Positions 45,700 through 56,007 of a stretch of DNA of 64,000 nt are shown in pieces. The position numbers and the translations under genes are program-made. This DNA comes from Effrenium voratum. Lineage: Eukaryota; Sar; Dinophyceae; Suessiales; Symbiodiniaceae. The stretch spans positions 343,490 through 407,489 of the forward strand of contig CAUJNA010003495.1 of NCBI GenBank assembly GCA_963377175.1, written 5' to 3'. Numbering within the stretch: the stretch's first letter is position 1; each line of letters opens with the position of its first letter. The notes beneath the pieces were generated by a model. That model made no database searches. It was not told the DNA's origin and was given only the letters and a program-made list of their open reading frames with translations.

Positions 45700-46710
45700 C
45701 ACCGGACCCACAATGGCTGGTTTCCTTGTTGTCTTCCACAAGAGGGCGCCCAAATATAGGCGTGCAGCATCCCGGCTCATAGGGGTCCCCGCCTGTCCGT
45801 TTTCAGCTGGCACCATGGCGTCGCTCGGCATCGCTACACCAACCGTCTGGAAGCCACTTGCTGATCTTTCCTCTTGGCGGAGTGGAAAAATCAAAGATCT
45901 GAAATGGCTCAAAAAAATGAACTAGGCTTAGGTTGTTGAGTTTTGGCTTCTTGGTTTTCATTGAGCTGTGCTCTTTTCAGACCTTGGAACCTTGGAATAG
46001 CTGCGGTGTGCCAAAACACGTGAAGTTAAACATCCGGGCAGGGGAAGGTAAAAGGAACATCTGAAATGGCCATGGGGCCCCTTTTTGTTTATAAGACATC
46101 CAGAGGGATGCGCTTGCGCCAATTGATGTCCTATTCAATCAAAGGACTGCCATGATGCCTCAAAAGCCAAGCCTTTCCGTGGTTTAAAACGACGGTGTTC
46201 CAAAGAGTGGTGCAAAGTTAGGCTAGAAAGCAAACCAACGTTGTTCCTAATCAACTGTTTGCATAGAATTGATGCAGTTATCTAGGGTGATTCCCCATTC
46301 TTTTCAACCATCGTTCTCTTCAAAAACCAGCCTTTTTCGCTGGGATTCCGGAGTTCTAGAAAGAAGGATCCCTGGAAAGAATGGGGGAGGTACCCCTAGA
46401 AGTGGTACCCTTGGCCCGCTGTGCTCCTGTTGTCCTTGGCCCACTTAGCAACCAGGGACCGACTTGGAGTTGCATGCTTTTGCCTTTGACGATGCCTCGG
46501 GCTTCGTAAATACCATTGGATAAACCTTACCTCGCGAAACCGCCAGCGCGTGCTTGTCCTTTTTAAGGGACCCCGAAAAATTTGGTCGGCTTCCGTCTTC
46601 CCCAAATCGGGTTCCCTGAGCTCCGAAGCCCCAGCCTCTGGCGCTGGGCGGCCTTCCGCATGGGAAAGGAATTCGCCGAAAGGAGTACCGAAGCCATCTC
46701 TGTGAAGGGT
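45700..46710 (-). CDS. Two candidate exons, unknown gene
   Basis: About 46616-46705 has an acceptor TTCACAG, encodes MASVLLSANSFPMRKAAQRQ, and ends at a CTCAG edge. About 45735-45860 contains AGTPMSRDAARLYLGALLWK. Both are on the minus strand like the other host exons. No family is recognised, and the two may not belong together. Confidence 0.3.
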
Positions 46711-46849
46711 TTTGTTGGTGCTTTTTTTTTCAGCAGGTATCCACTGGTGGCTCTGTTTTCTATGTGTCCTTCTTTTTTCTTAGGGCCCCCGAACAAAAGG
46801 CCGCCTAATGAAGCAAGAGCCCTGTAGACCGAAGGTCCGTCCAAGCACG

Positions 46850-47460
46850 ATGCACATGGGCCAAGCAGTGCTTCCTTTCTGCGGTTTTGGGCGAACACGA
46901 AGTAGCCCAGGGAAGCAAATGAGCACAAAGAAGATCACGATGTACCCAAAGCACCCGGAAACACAACTCGGGTGAAGCTGTGGATGATGACCGGGTTGAG
47001 GATGTGACGGTTAGCAAAGAGAAGTTTTGGGAAGTTGGGAATCAAGTTGAAGAAGTATAAGTACTCAACCAAGCCCAGCAAACCCTGCCGCACCACCGGA
47101 TACCTCCCACAACCAGCTGCCCCCAGCACCGAGACCTTTTCCCGATGATGTGGGCGGCTGCCGTTGTATGGCGTCCGCACGTGGTGCCAGAGTTAAACTG
47201 ACGGGGGGTTGAAAACTTGAGCCAAACGGCCATTCGGCCGTTTTGCCATATGAAGAAACAACACGTGAACAAAACACACCCCCCTCATCCGATATCTGGA
47301 CGAGAGAAAGGATGCGAGACAGTTGAGTTCACGACGAAAGGGACCAACCAAAAATGCCGGTGTCAACTCAGAGGTGAGCCAAACGGCAGCACCCGGGCCC
47401 CAGTTAAAATCCCGCCACCCCGAATTAGCGGGGCGACAGGATTATTTGACGATTGGGCCA
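46850..47460. other. Boundary region between host DNA and the compact block
   Basis: A minus-strand frame at 46935-47180 contains a hydrophobic stretch (YLYFFNLIPNFPKLLFANRH), but splice sites are unclear. From about 47460 rightward the sequence becomes uniformly GC-rich and open. No long terminal repeat could be identified by eye here. Confidence 0.3.
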
Positions 47461-47912
47461 CATGAGTGAACAAGGACATATTGGAGGAACCAGACGAAGA
47501 TTCCTCTCGTGCCGTTCATGCATTGTCATGGGACAACAACATGCGGAGGGGGACCCTATCTGGATCACCGCGCCTCACTGCACGCCGTGATGTGGTTGGA
47601 GGAGTAATCGAGTTGGGAGGAAAAAGGAAAAGGACGTTCCGAAATTGGTGTGAAAAATATCCGGCTACGGCCGGCCCGGCACTTCTAGTGCGGTCACAGC
47701 CTCACACAGGATCGCCAGGGGAACCGTCTCCAGCGCGCACGGCAGCGGTGCGGGAGGGACACGAACAACGCCGGATCAGCGGTACAGGGCAATGGAGACC
47801 ATCACCCCCAGCAGTGCCGCATGGGCGAGAGGAGGATCGGCGCGGTCGCGTTTTTCGGCGACACACGTGCCATCCTCGCCCTTCTAAGGCGGATGCTGAT
47901 TGCGGTACCTGC

Positions 47913-50189
47913 CTACCACCCTGAACCGGGTTCTTCCCGGTCTCTGGGCGCGTCGTCTCTCCGGCGTCCACCGCGGTCACCTCGATCGCCTCCTCCATCC
48001 CGACGGCGATCCTCACCACCACCCCTACTGTGGTCGCCAGCCGGAGGTCGGCGAGGCGGAGGGGGATCTGATTGGTGACGTCGGTCATCCCTGCGCCGGT
48101 CCCGGTGGCGATCGCGACGGTCATCAGCCGGGTCATCACGTCCGCGGCGCTCATCTCGCCCCGGACCGCGCCTCTCGGAGGGCTCCTCATGACGTGGAGG
48201 AGGTCGGCGATCATCGCGTCGGCCTCCGCGGGTATCCCTGCCACGATCATCCCTTTGTCGGGGCGGGCCAGGATCCTCGCGTCCACCTTTGCCAGGTCGA
48301 TGTTTTCCTCGACCCTTCCCCTCACCCTTAGGGCCGCGACGATCCTCGCGGGCCCCAAGCGCGGTCCTTGATCGATCGTCATCTCGGTGGGGCCGTGACT
48401 CATTGGCCGCACGAGTGGTCCGAGGCACGCCTGGGGGAAGCTCCCATTCTTCATCGTCGTCATCGCGCGGGTCATAGCCGCCACGGCCGCCCAAGGAACC
48501 AGTGGCATCCCGTGGTGGGGACGCGGGAGTTCCGGGACCGCCCGATCGAAGACGAACCCGGGGAGTCGCGTCCTCGCCAGTAAAGGGATCCTTCTGGGTG
48601 TAGAAGCCCTTGGTTCTGCCCCTTCTCTCCCCCCCTTCCGCACCGCTTCTCGCGGGGACCGGGGATGGACGGGCAGGCTGGGCCATGCTCTTAGAGCTGG
48701 GTTGCCCGCCAGGCGGGACATGAACGCCCCCCTGCCCTTTCTCGGGCGCAGGGACCCGACCACGAGATGTCCTCCTGGCCTTGGGTTGATCGGTGTCACC
48801 CTCCAGCTCGGATTCGGTGTCAGGGACACGAGTATTGACGGCCATGTCCTCTTCCTCGAACGGATCCCCAGCCGTCGTAACGCCTGCAACAATGGGAGCG
48901 GGGGGAGGAGGAGGAGGAGTTGGCACAGCTTCGCCAGAACCGACGCCTGTGTGTAACACCACGGGAGTCTCCGGTTCTACCGGGACTGGCGGCGCAGGAG
49001 GAGCCGGGGGCGGTGGCGGAGGGGGAGGGATTTCCTCCTCGTCGTCGCCCATGGGCTCGTCAAGGTCGTCAGGCTTGTCTTCATCTTTGTGTGAAGATCC
49101 ATCCGAGCCTAGCTCATCCTCCGCCGATCCAGCAAAGTCGGGCTCGTCTTCGTCTTTCACGCCGGGGCCTGGTGTAAGGCGAATTCCGGGCCGATGGCGA
49201 TCGCGGGGTCGGAAGCGGTATTTCCTTGGTACAGGATCGGCCAGCTCCTGTTTGATGTCGTCCTGGGTCTGCGGACGGTCGGCCAGGCATGTGTCGTAGG
49301 CAACGGTGGACGTCCGGTAGATCAGATCATCCATACTGCTGAGGTCATTGAGCGTGTAGACGTATCCCTTCTTAATGCCTTCCCGTATCGTGTCCATAGC
49401 TTGTTTGAGACGCGCGGCGGGATCGAATCCGGCCTTCCTCCGCATGGCTTGCATTATCCCACAGTGTTGTGCGAGCAGCCCCACCTGGGCCTTGAACCCC
49501 TCCCCGGTCACATCGTTGGGGAGTATCGGAGAAAGGTGCCCTGATCTCAGCCCAATGATATGGGCCTCAACAATGTAGTAGGACGTGTAAAAGCCGCAGC
49601 GGTTGGCGTTGAAGTTTGCGGTGGTTAGGCGTCTGCCCCACTCAGCCGCATATCCCTCATATTCTTCGAAGAAGTCGGGGACGGAGCTCCCGTTGAAGGC
49701 AAGACCCCTTACCAAGATTGCCTTTGCGACCCATTCTTCCACGTTGTGGTCGACAGTGTCACGGTACTTGCCGTCAAGAACTTCGTCTCGGAGCGAGTCG
49801 TGAAGTTTCCGGAAAATGCCATCCACGTCCTCTTTGTCGAGGTACTTAGGAGGCCGCATCCCAGACATCAGCAAGGACCGGGCATCAACGGCGGGACTCT
49901 GTGAGTAGAGGGCCATTCCGATGGCGTTGGCGTCTGCGTTGTTCCACAGAGCGGGGACGACGCCCTCGTATTTTGCCAGCCAGGGAGGAATCACCCCGTC
50001 GGTGCTCGCTATCGTGCGAGGGCCGCCGTTCGTGTCTCCGGTGGGCAGGACGCCCTCATAGAAGATGGGAAGGTAGCAGGCGGTGCACAGGTGAGCGCCG
50101 ATCGGGTGGGCCGTCATGCACCTATGGCATGGAACGGACACCACCTCGCGGACATGCTCCGCCTTGGTGATCTGGTGATACTTCTCCAT
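47913..50189 (-). CDS. Protein A, C-terminal part: zinc ribbon, Pro-rich linker, Arg/Asp/Gly-rich tail
   Basis: A 758-codon frame. Residues 20-35 hold a CxxC-x10-CxxC zinc ribbon (PCHRCMTAHPIGAHLCTAC). Residues 50-300 are a globular, helix-rich region with no recognised fold (for example VEEWVAKAILVRGLAFNGSS). From about 345 there is an acidic Asp/Glu stretch, then poly-proline runs (IPPPPPPPPAPPAPP), and from about 560 to the end a strongly basic Arg/Asp/Gly-rich tail (RRDRHRDRRRDDRR). Such tails bind nucleic acids non-specifically, so a nucleocapsid- or Gag-like role is possible but is only inferred. The upstream frame 50114-51166 overlaps it by 76 nt, so the true protein probably begins further upstream through a frame change. 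Confidence 0.6.
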   Translation of the reverse strand: MEKYHQITKAEHVREVVSVPCHRCMTAHPIGAHLCTACYLPIFYEGVLPTGDTNGGPRTIASTDGVIPPWLAKYEGVVPALWNNADANAIGMALYSQSPAVDARSLLMSGMRPPKYLDKEDVDGIFRKLHDSLRDEVLDGKYRDTVDHNVEEWVAKAILVRGLAFNGSSVPDFFEEYEGYAAEWGRRLTTANFNANRCGFYTSYYIVEAHIIGLRSGHLSPILPNDVTGEGFKAQVGLLAQHCGIMQAMRRKAGFDPAARLKQAMDTIREGIKKGYVYTLNDLSSMDDLIYRTSTVAYDTCLADRPQTQDDIKQELADPVPRKYRFRPRDRHRPGIRLTPGPGVKDEDEPDFAGSAEDELGSDGSSHKDEDKPDDLDEPMGDDEEEIPPPPPPPPAPPAPPVPVEPETPVVLHTGVGSGEAVPTPPPPPPAPIVAGVTTAGDPFEEEDMAVNTRVPDTESELEGDTDQPKARRTSRGRVPAPEKGQGGVHVPPGGQPSSKSMAQPARPSPVPARSGAEGGERRGRTKGFYTQKDPFTGEDATPRVRLRSGGPGTPASPPRDATGSLGGRGGYDPRDDDDEEWELPPGVPRTTRAANESRPHRDDDRSRTALGAREDRRGPKGEGKGRGKHRPGKGGREDPGPPRQRDDRGRDTRGGRRDDRRPPPRHEEPSERRGPGRDERRGRDDPADDRRDRHRDRRRDDRRHQSDPPPPRRPPAGDHSRGGGEDRRRDGGGDRGDRGGRRRDDAPRDREEPGSGW

Positions 50190-51166
50190 CTCGTCCCGAC
50201 ACTTCCTCGGTTCTCACTCACGGAGTTGAGGAAGTTGGGCGGATAGCACCAAGGCCTCAGGTAAATGATGGAGCAGTCCTCCTTGAAGTAGACGCATCTC
50301 CAGTACCCGATCGCGATGTTCTCGCGCGATGCAAAGGTACCCTGACGAGTAATATGCATGCCCCCATTTTCCATGGAGAAGAAACGTGCATCGATAGCCA
50401 TGACCACATATCGGGGATCGCTCCTTTGGCGTCGACCCGAGGTGTGCAGCTCCGTCACATTGCTGTCGGTGATGCGGTCGACAGTGTCGTTGGGGCATTC
50501 TCCGTGATCGCGGAGGGATTGATATTCATCCGGCCGAGAGGGAAGGAGCTCGATCAGAGCTCGCCCACCCCGAATGATCGCCCCACGTTCTACGTAGAGC
50601 CGATACATCCGGAGAGGCACCACCTTGTAGAGTGTCTTGGGAACCACCTTAGATGTGATAGGAAGACAAACAGGGCTCTCGTAGAGCATGTATTGGTATC
50701 GTTCACGAAATGCTCGGTAATCAGTGTCGGATCCGATCTCAAGCGACCTTACCGCCGCTATGCGGGCGGAACCAGGCAGCAATCGACGCTCCTTGTCACG
50801 AATGACGGTGATGATGATCTCGAACATTCCCACCCCGTCTTCGAGGAAGGAAGACAGGAGGTACGATGAAAAGGCATCCTCAGACTCGACGCTGGTCCCG
50901 AAGTAGTGGCTCAGGAACTTCTTCAGTTGTATCACCGAAGTGACGTTCCCTTGCCCGCTGGCAGACGAGGCCTCCAACTCTGGGTCCTTGACTGCACCTG
51001 CATTTCCAGGCTGCACAGCTGTTCCACGGAGCGCGTCGCGTATTTCCGCGCATGCTCTCCTGTAGTAGTGCGAAGAGGCGCCCGTCCTACCCTTCACCTT
51101 CTGACGGATCTCGTCGGCGAAATAGTCCAGAAGCTCCTCGGGTGCGGGAACAATGGCCTGGATCAT
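50114..51166 (-). CDS. Protein A, middle part
   Basis: A 350-codon frame with balanced composition (LLDYFADEIRQKVKGRT, SHYFGTSVESEDAFSSYLLS, PKTLYKVVPLRMYRLYVERG) up to about LRPWCYPPNFLNS. After that the next frame (47913-50189) takes over. The change is -1, or equivalently +2. A GTGAGT lies exactly there (TCC|GTGAGTGAG), so a small intron is an alternative to a frameshift. No domain is recognised. Confidence 0.55.
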   Translation of the reverse strand: MIQAIVPAPEELLDYFADEIRQKVKGRTGASSHYYRRACAEIRDALRGTAVQPGNAGAVKDPELEASSASGQGNVTSVIQLKKFLSHYFGTSVESEDAFSSYLLSSFLEDGVGMFEIIITVIRDKERRLLPGSARIAAVRSLEIGSDTDYRAFRERYQYMLYESPVCLPITSKVVPKTLYKVVPLRMYRLYVERGAIIRGGRALIELLPSRPDEYQSLRDHGECPNDTVDRITDSNVTELHTSGRRQRSDPRYVVMAIDARFFSMENGGMHITRQGTFASRENIAIGYWRCVYFKEDCSIIYLRPWCYPPNFLNSVSENRGSVGTRWRSITRSPRRSMSARWCPFHAIGA

Positions 51167-51170
51167 CAGG

Positions 51171-51653
51171 TCAGGGACTCCTGGTCGGGAGGATAGGTCC
51201 TGCTCTGGATCTCACTCCCATCTCCAGGAATCGGGCAATATCCCCAATCTTAGCGCACAGAGTAGTGATCGTGTTTCCGATCCTGGGGGCGATATCTTCG
51301 CCTCTCCTGGCGCCGAGGATGACCACATTTTTCTTGATGGACTCCTCCTTCAGCCTCTCGAGGTTTCTCCGGGTGTCTTCGGTGCCCTTCACCGCGCTGA
51401 GGCGGAGAACAGCAGGCTCCGGTTTGTCCGGTCGCACGAGCTGGCCGTCGAGGACAAACTCGGGATTTGGACGTTGCTGATCTACAGCCAAGCGCTCGGG
51501 TACACCCCGTGGGCGCACTACGGCCAAGGAGTCTGGGCCCACCTTTCTTTCATGCTGCCTGTGGACGCTGCCGGCGGCGACAACCCCCGCGCGCGGGGAT
51601 AAAACGCGGCGTCTCATGTTGGCTCGGGCACCCATATTGGCTCTCGCCATCAA
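51171..51653 (-). CDS. Protein A, N-terminal part
   Basis: A 160-codon frame (RPDKPEPAVLRLSAVKGTED, then NLERLKEESIKKNVVILGAR and ARFLEMGVRSRA). It leads into the frame 50114-51166 by a +1 change near 51180-51210. A further upstream minus frame at 51550-51948 with a CVACGEPL motif could be an even earlier piece, again joined by +1. It would overlap gene B completely, and which strand codes there is unresolved. Confidence 0.45.
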   Translation of the reverse strand: MMARANMGARANMRRRVLSPRAGVVAAGSVHRQHERKVGPDSLAVVRPRGVPERLAVDQQRPNPEFVLDGQLVRPDKPEPAVLRLSAVKGTEDTRRNLERLKEESIKKNVVILGARRGEDIAPRIGNTITTLCAKIGDIARFLEMGVRSRAGPILPTRSP

Positions 51654-52584
51654 GTTCTCTCATGACCTGGAGTTGATCACGGGCGGTGAGGGGTTCTCCA
51701 CATGCTACGCAAATGGGGACGTTGAGTTGCAACGGTTCAACCCTTACATTGAGGTTAACCCCTGCTCTCCATCGCTCTCCTGGAGGAAACGCGCCTTCTT
51801 TCAGCCTAATGCCATCGGGGAGATTGGCGCGACCAAGCGCGAAATGGAGCGATTGGCTGCTCCTAGCACCCCTACGAAGACTGGTGGATTCAGCCCGGAG
51901 TTCGCCAGGCATCGCCTTGTCAGCAACACATACGCTGCGAAGGTGCAAGAGGCTGGGTCATCGATCCCATTTGCACTCGAAAATGATTACCCGAAATATC
52001 CGGGTTACATCATGGAAGAGCATCTGGCACCATCTACCATGTTTCTTGACATCGACAAGATGATCGGAAAGTACAAACAAGAGTGGATCACGAACCCCGA
52101 GAGTGAGGTGCTCCCTAGCCTGAGCAGGCCCAAGACCTCTCATTTGACTACGTACGACCAGAACGCCCTCGAAAAAGAGTGGATAGGTTGGGGGAACCAA
52201 ATGTTCAGGAACGTCATCCTGACCGTGTTCCCGGAATTCGCCCTCACATGCATTGATTCTGACGTTCCGACTACACCGTCGGTGTTGAAGGGCCTCCTGC
52301 CTATGAGCACAACCGGGGTCACCGGTATCCTCGCTGCAATGGCAGCGGGTTGGGGGCCTCCCACGTATTTGGAGGAGCCAACGATCAAGGCCAATGCCCA
52401 GGTGCTTGTCTTCTACGACCTTTGCTTTGCATCGCGCGGGAAGACCAAGAAGGGCTCGTACATCACGGCGGATGAATTCAGTGCTCAACTGGACACTCTC
52501 CGATCCACTGACAGCGGGCCGCGAAAGGGATCCACCCCGAAGATCCAATTCTGGTTACCACATCCCCATCGCCACCATGGTTGA
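51616..52584 (+). CDS. Protein B, N-terminal part
   Basis: A 322-codon frame. An ATG at 51844 (MERLAAPSTPTKTGGFSPEF) is a more likely start than 51616, because the bases before it overlap the divergent gene A. Globular content includes PSTMFLDIDKMIGKYKQEW and GWGNQMFRNVILTVFPEF. It runs into a TGA at 52582-52584. The same protein seems to continue in the +1 frame (HIPIATMVEEATRL). No family is recognised. Confidence 0.5.
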   Translation: MLARAPILALAIKFSHDLELITGGEGFSTCYANGDVELQRFNPYIEVNPCSPSLSWRKRAFFQPNAIGEIGATKREMERLAAPSTPTKTGGFSPEFARHRLVSNTYAAKVQEAGSSIPFALENDYPKYPGYIMEEHLAPSTMFLDIDKMIGKYKQEWITNPESEVLPSLSRPKTSHLTTYDQNALEKEWIGWGNQMFRNVILTVFPEFALTCIDSDVPTTPSVLKGLLPMSTTGVTGILAAMAAGWGPPTYLEEPTIKANAQVLVFYDLCFASRGKTKKGSYITADEFSAQLDTLRSTDSGPRKGSTPKIQFWLPHPHRHHG

Positions 52585-54487
52585 AGAGGCCACACGGCTC
52601 ACTCATGACCGCGAAAAAGCGGTTGGAAGGGGGGCCATGGAGTATGACACCTGCATCTTTGCGACCCGTCTCCATGACCTGGCCGATTGGGATGAGAAAA
52701 AGCAGGTGTCGGTCATCAAGAGCAACGCGCAAACCCTCATCCACACCACCCTGGAAAGGCTTGAGTCCGTGAGGAGGGCTGGATCGAATGTGGTGATCCT
52801 CATTTCGGTTGCGTCATGGCTTCAGCCCGCTCGTAATACCAACATGCTCGGCGTCATCACGACGTTCATCAAGGCAGCGATGAAGAGGAACCTGATCGTG
52901 GTTCCTGCGGATTTCGCTTTCTGGGGCGACCACTGTGTCGGCAGTTCCGGCGCCCCCGCGAACAAATACAGAGCTGTGGTAGCGCTCCCGGCACTCGCCA
53001 GCGCGGCCGTGGACATCTCGTGGACGCTACACCGCGTCATGAGTACGACCAATGCTGCGAAAACGTTGGGCATGTTGTACAAGAAGACCATGTATCCACC
53101 CGACGAGGACGCGAAGGTGAAGGCGGAGAAGATTCTCCAGACCAAGGTCTGGGATGATTCGCTAACTTACTCCACCGCCCCGCCAGCGAAGGTCGCCGGG
53201 ACAGATAGCTCTGGCCAATCGCTTGACGTGGAGATGACTGATGCGGCATCTAAGGTGACGCCCCCCGCACAGGCGGCGGCTCCCTCTGTGGCGAAGGCCC
53301 CTGCCCGTCAGGCCGAGCCCAAAGGCCCCACACCGAAGACGATGTCGCCACCGACGCGCCCTGTCTCGCCACCGAAAGCCTCGCCCGCCAAGGCGAAGGG
53401 GCCCATTGACATTAGAAGTGTCCCCAAGGCCCCTGTCCCTACCGTGCCCGCGAAGGGTGGCACGCCAGCTAAATCGCCGGATCCCGGCTCTACGGCTACC
53501 AAGGGTGCCCCTCCCGCTCGGGCGCCAAATATCCGCACTTCCGGAGGTAGTTCGCCGGTTCCCGAGCCTGCCGACCCACCAAAGGCCCCCCGTTGGGGGG
53601 GCCCTTTGCCCAAGTCTGTGCTGACTCCGCCCGGGAAGGACGAGAGCAACTTCCCGCGCCTCGCGACATCTGAGGCATCTCGCAAGGCTGCAGCGGCGGC
53701 CAAAAAGAAGGCTGAGGAGCTGAAGAAACCAGCGGGCAGTGGGAGGAAAGACGTTCCCGCGCTCCCGACCGTCGAAGAGAAGGATGATGACATGGATGTT
53801 GACGCCGAGATAGCATATTGGCGTGGCACGCCGGTAGAACCGGCCGCCCCCACCACTGCCCCCACTCCTGCCCCTGGAGGTGCGCCGCCCGCGGCGCCAG
53901 TGACCAGGCCGGTCGATCTCAGAGGCAGTGGTGTGGAGAGCTTCGAAGACCTCATGAAGACCCTTGATCAGACGACTGATGATGTACCAGGCGTCGATCC
54001 CTATCCTGCTGCGTCAATGGAGGTAGGGGGGAGCACTGGATCGGGGGGGCTTCCGACAAAGGAGGATCTCTCGGAGTTCGACGAGGTGGACCCCGATGCC
54101 CGCACCTCCACCGGGGACACGGGGGTCTCCGTTGAGGGATATACCATCACCCCCGATGGCGAGTATTATGATCCCGACTCGCAGGAGACCTTCCAGACGC
54201 TTGAGGCATGGAAAGCTCAGCGGAGATCGTCCCGACACAGGGTCGTCCGGGCTAGCGCCACGGAGTCGACGGACCCGGTGCACGGTGGACTTGAGGAACC
54301 CGATGAGCGGAATCCCAACTACTATGGCGACGACACGGAGCCGAAGAGAGGATCGATTTCCCTTGACGAAGCGTTCACCCGGCCCGACAGGTTCGTACTT
54401 CACCACATCGCTGCTCGAGAGAAAAGTTTCGAGCCGATCGTGGCCAGCTACGCAAACAAGGCGAGGAACTCGGAACCAGGTGACTAA
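52540..54487 (+). CDS. Protein B, middle part with Pro/Ala-rich linker
   Basis: The frame opens at 52394, but its first 50 codons shadow the previous part. The coding portion begins around IPIATMVEEATRLTHDREKA. Two alpha/beta-like segments follow (SNVVILISVASWLQPARN and RNLIVVPADFAFWGDHC). From about 53180 there is a long Pro/Ala/Lys-rich low-complexity linker, then an acidic C-terminal region (GYTITPDGEYYDPDSQETF). The stop TAA is at 54485. It may be a spacer-rich structural protein. No catalytic motif is seen. Confidence 0.55.
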
Positions 54488-54554
54488 AGAGCAGGGTGAT
54501 CAATCGAGGACGCTGAACGCGGCCATCCCCAATGATCGCCATGGGCAACGTGAA

Positions 54555-55610
54555 ATGGCAAAACGCGCCACGCTGGTTGACTGGGCCCACGCATATGCAG
54601 ACAAATGCACTGTGCATGGCCCCAGACAGCTCCAGTATGTCCACTTCGGAAAGGAGGCCACGGATAGAACCGAGGCTGACGAGTGGACAAAGGTCATGGA
54701 AACGATCGTTCCCCCTGAGTACCCGCCGGAGATTCGTGATCAGATTGACTCCAAGTTCGTGACCCGAAAGGGCGAGTCCGGCGACCACCACACCGGCATC
54801 TTCGGAAAAGCCAAGCAGCCGCTTGGGAATTCCAACTCGTATCCAAACAGGACACGGTGCGATGCAATGGTGCACGACGGAACCCGACTCGGGATGGTCG
54901 ATTCCAGGAACGGCGAGGTCATTCCCATGGATGACGTCTTTTGGACGGCAGAGTACATGAACGCCTATGACCTTAACTCCCAGCTCTCCGCGGTCCGTGC
55001 CGGCCTCGATATGGCTTTGGCGACCGCCTGGAGGATGGGGCACGTCCACCCGCACGTGGCCGGTGCCGTGGCTGGGTTGCAGAAGATCAGGACATTCTAT
55101 GACTGCCTCCACGCCGCTCACCGCAAGACCCGGCTTGGTTCGCTGCCCTTTCACCAGATCGTTGGTGAACTCGATCGGGTCGACGACCGTGGCAACAAGC
55201 TGGAGCCGAACATCCCTGACACATGGCGAACCACCGCGCTCAGAGGGGAGTACCCGGACTGCCTGGCGCAATCGGTCGCGCAGGTCTTCCGATCCATGTG
55301 CGGCCCTTTGGCCATGTCTGGATCACGTGAGGATCGGGCGGTTATCATTCGCAGAGATGAGTCCGCCTTCACCCGTGGTGACAAAATCATGGGCATCCCC
55401 TGGCCGGCTTATCGACGTCCTACAGCACGTGAGATCAAGGAGGCCAGGGAGAAGGCGGAGAAAGAAGGTCATAATGCCGGTGAGGACGTCGACATGAATG
55501 AACCCCGGGACAAACCGGTGGTGACTGGAGAGGAGGCAACGGGAACAACCGCCACGGGCCTCCGACCACAAGAAAGACGACCCTGTTCCGCCTGCTACTC
55601 AAGCCCCTGA
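54555..55610 (+). CDS. Protein B2
   Basis: An ATG at 54555 (MAKRATLVDWAHAYADKC) gives a natural start, although the frame is open from further upstream and could be reached from the previous ORF by +1 at its TAA. It contains DDVFWTAEYMNAYDLNSQLS and VAGAVAGLQKIRTFYDCLHA. After about VVTGEEATG the composition deteriorates, and the better protein is in the +1 frame, which continues to 56007. No family is recognised. Confidence 0.55.
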   Translation: MAKRATLVDWAHAYADKCTVHGPRQLQYVHFGKEATDRTEADEWTKVMETIVPPEYPPEIRDQIDSKFVTRKGESGDHHTGIFGKAKQPLGNSNSYPNRTRCDAMVHDGTRLGMVDSRNGEVIPMDDVFWTAEYMNAYDLNSQLSAVRAGLDMALATAWRMGHVHPHVAGAVAGLQKIRTFYDCLHAAHRKTRLGSLPFHQIVGELDRVDDRGNKLEPNIPDTWRTTALRGEYPDCLAQSVAQVFRSMCGPLAMSGSREDRAVIIRRDESAFTRGDKIMGIPWPAYRRPTAREIKEAREKAEKEGHNAGEDVDMNEPRDKPVVTGEEATGTTATGLRPQERRPCSACYSSP

Positions 55611-56007
55611 CGCCCCTGCCGAGCCCGCCCATCCTCCTGCGAATGCGCTCCCTAGCCAGGTCGAGGCAAGGAGCACTCTGCTGGGTGTTCATGACACTGC
55701 GGGGCCATTCGCCGCGCCCAGGGACCTGCATACCGGTCAGTTCATATACGTCGACTGCACGGAGGAGGAGAGGGCCATGCTGCCCACGACCATCGGCTCG
55801 CAGTTCGAGGCGGAGCGTGCTCTGGCCGAGCTGAGGACCGTGAGTCGCGTCGTCGGTGACCCGCGTGATTCCGAGGAGTACACGTATTGGGAGACATCTT
55901 CGCATGACACTCTCGCCTACGCCTTTTACAGCGTGCCGGATCAGTACAGGAATGTCCCTGCAGTGAAGTCCGCCTCGCGCATTTTCGACCAGATTCCCGG
56001 ACTCTGA
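55560..56007 (+). CDS. Protein B2, C-terminal continuation
   Basis: A frame of about 145 codons with an acidic/proline start (DHKKDDPVPPATQAPDAPAE) and a globular end (IYVDCTEEERAMLPTTIG, SEEYTYWETSSHDTLAYAFY), stopping at TGA 56005-56007. Relative to B2 it is a +1 step. It overlaps the 3' end of gene C on the other strand. Confidence 0.5.

Noticed and set aside
47702..48892. 396-codon minus ORF overlapping protein A
   Set aside because: It is an off-frame shadow of the Arg/Asp/Gly-rich tail, whose skewed codons keep other frames open.
54096..54554. First 150 codons of the plus frame 54096-55610
   Set aside because: They overlap the well-behaved end of the preceding ORF in another frame and look like noise; coding in this frame is accepted only from about 54485-54555.
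54375..55271. 298-codon minus ORF antisense to B2
   Set aside because: The plus strand has the better protein composition and a start codon; the minus frame is a shadow.
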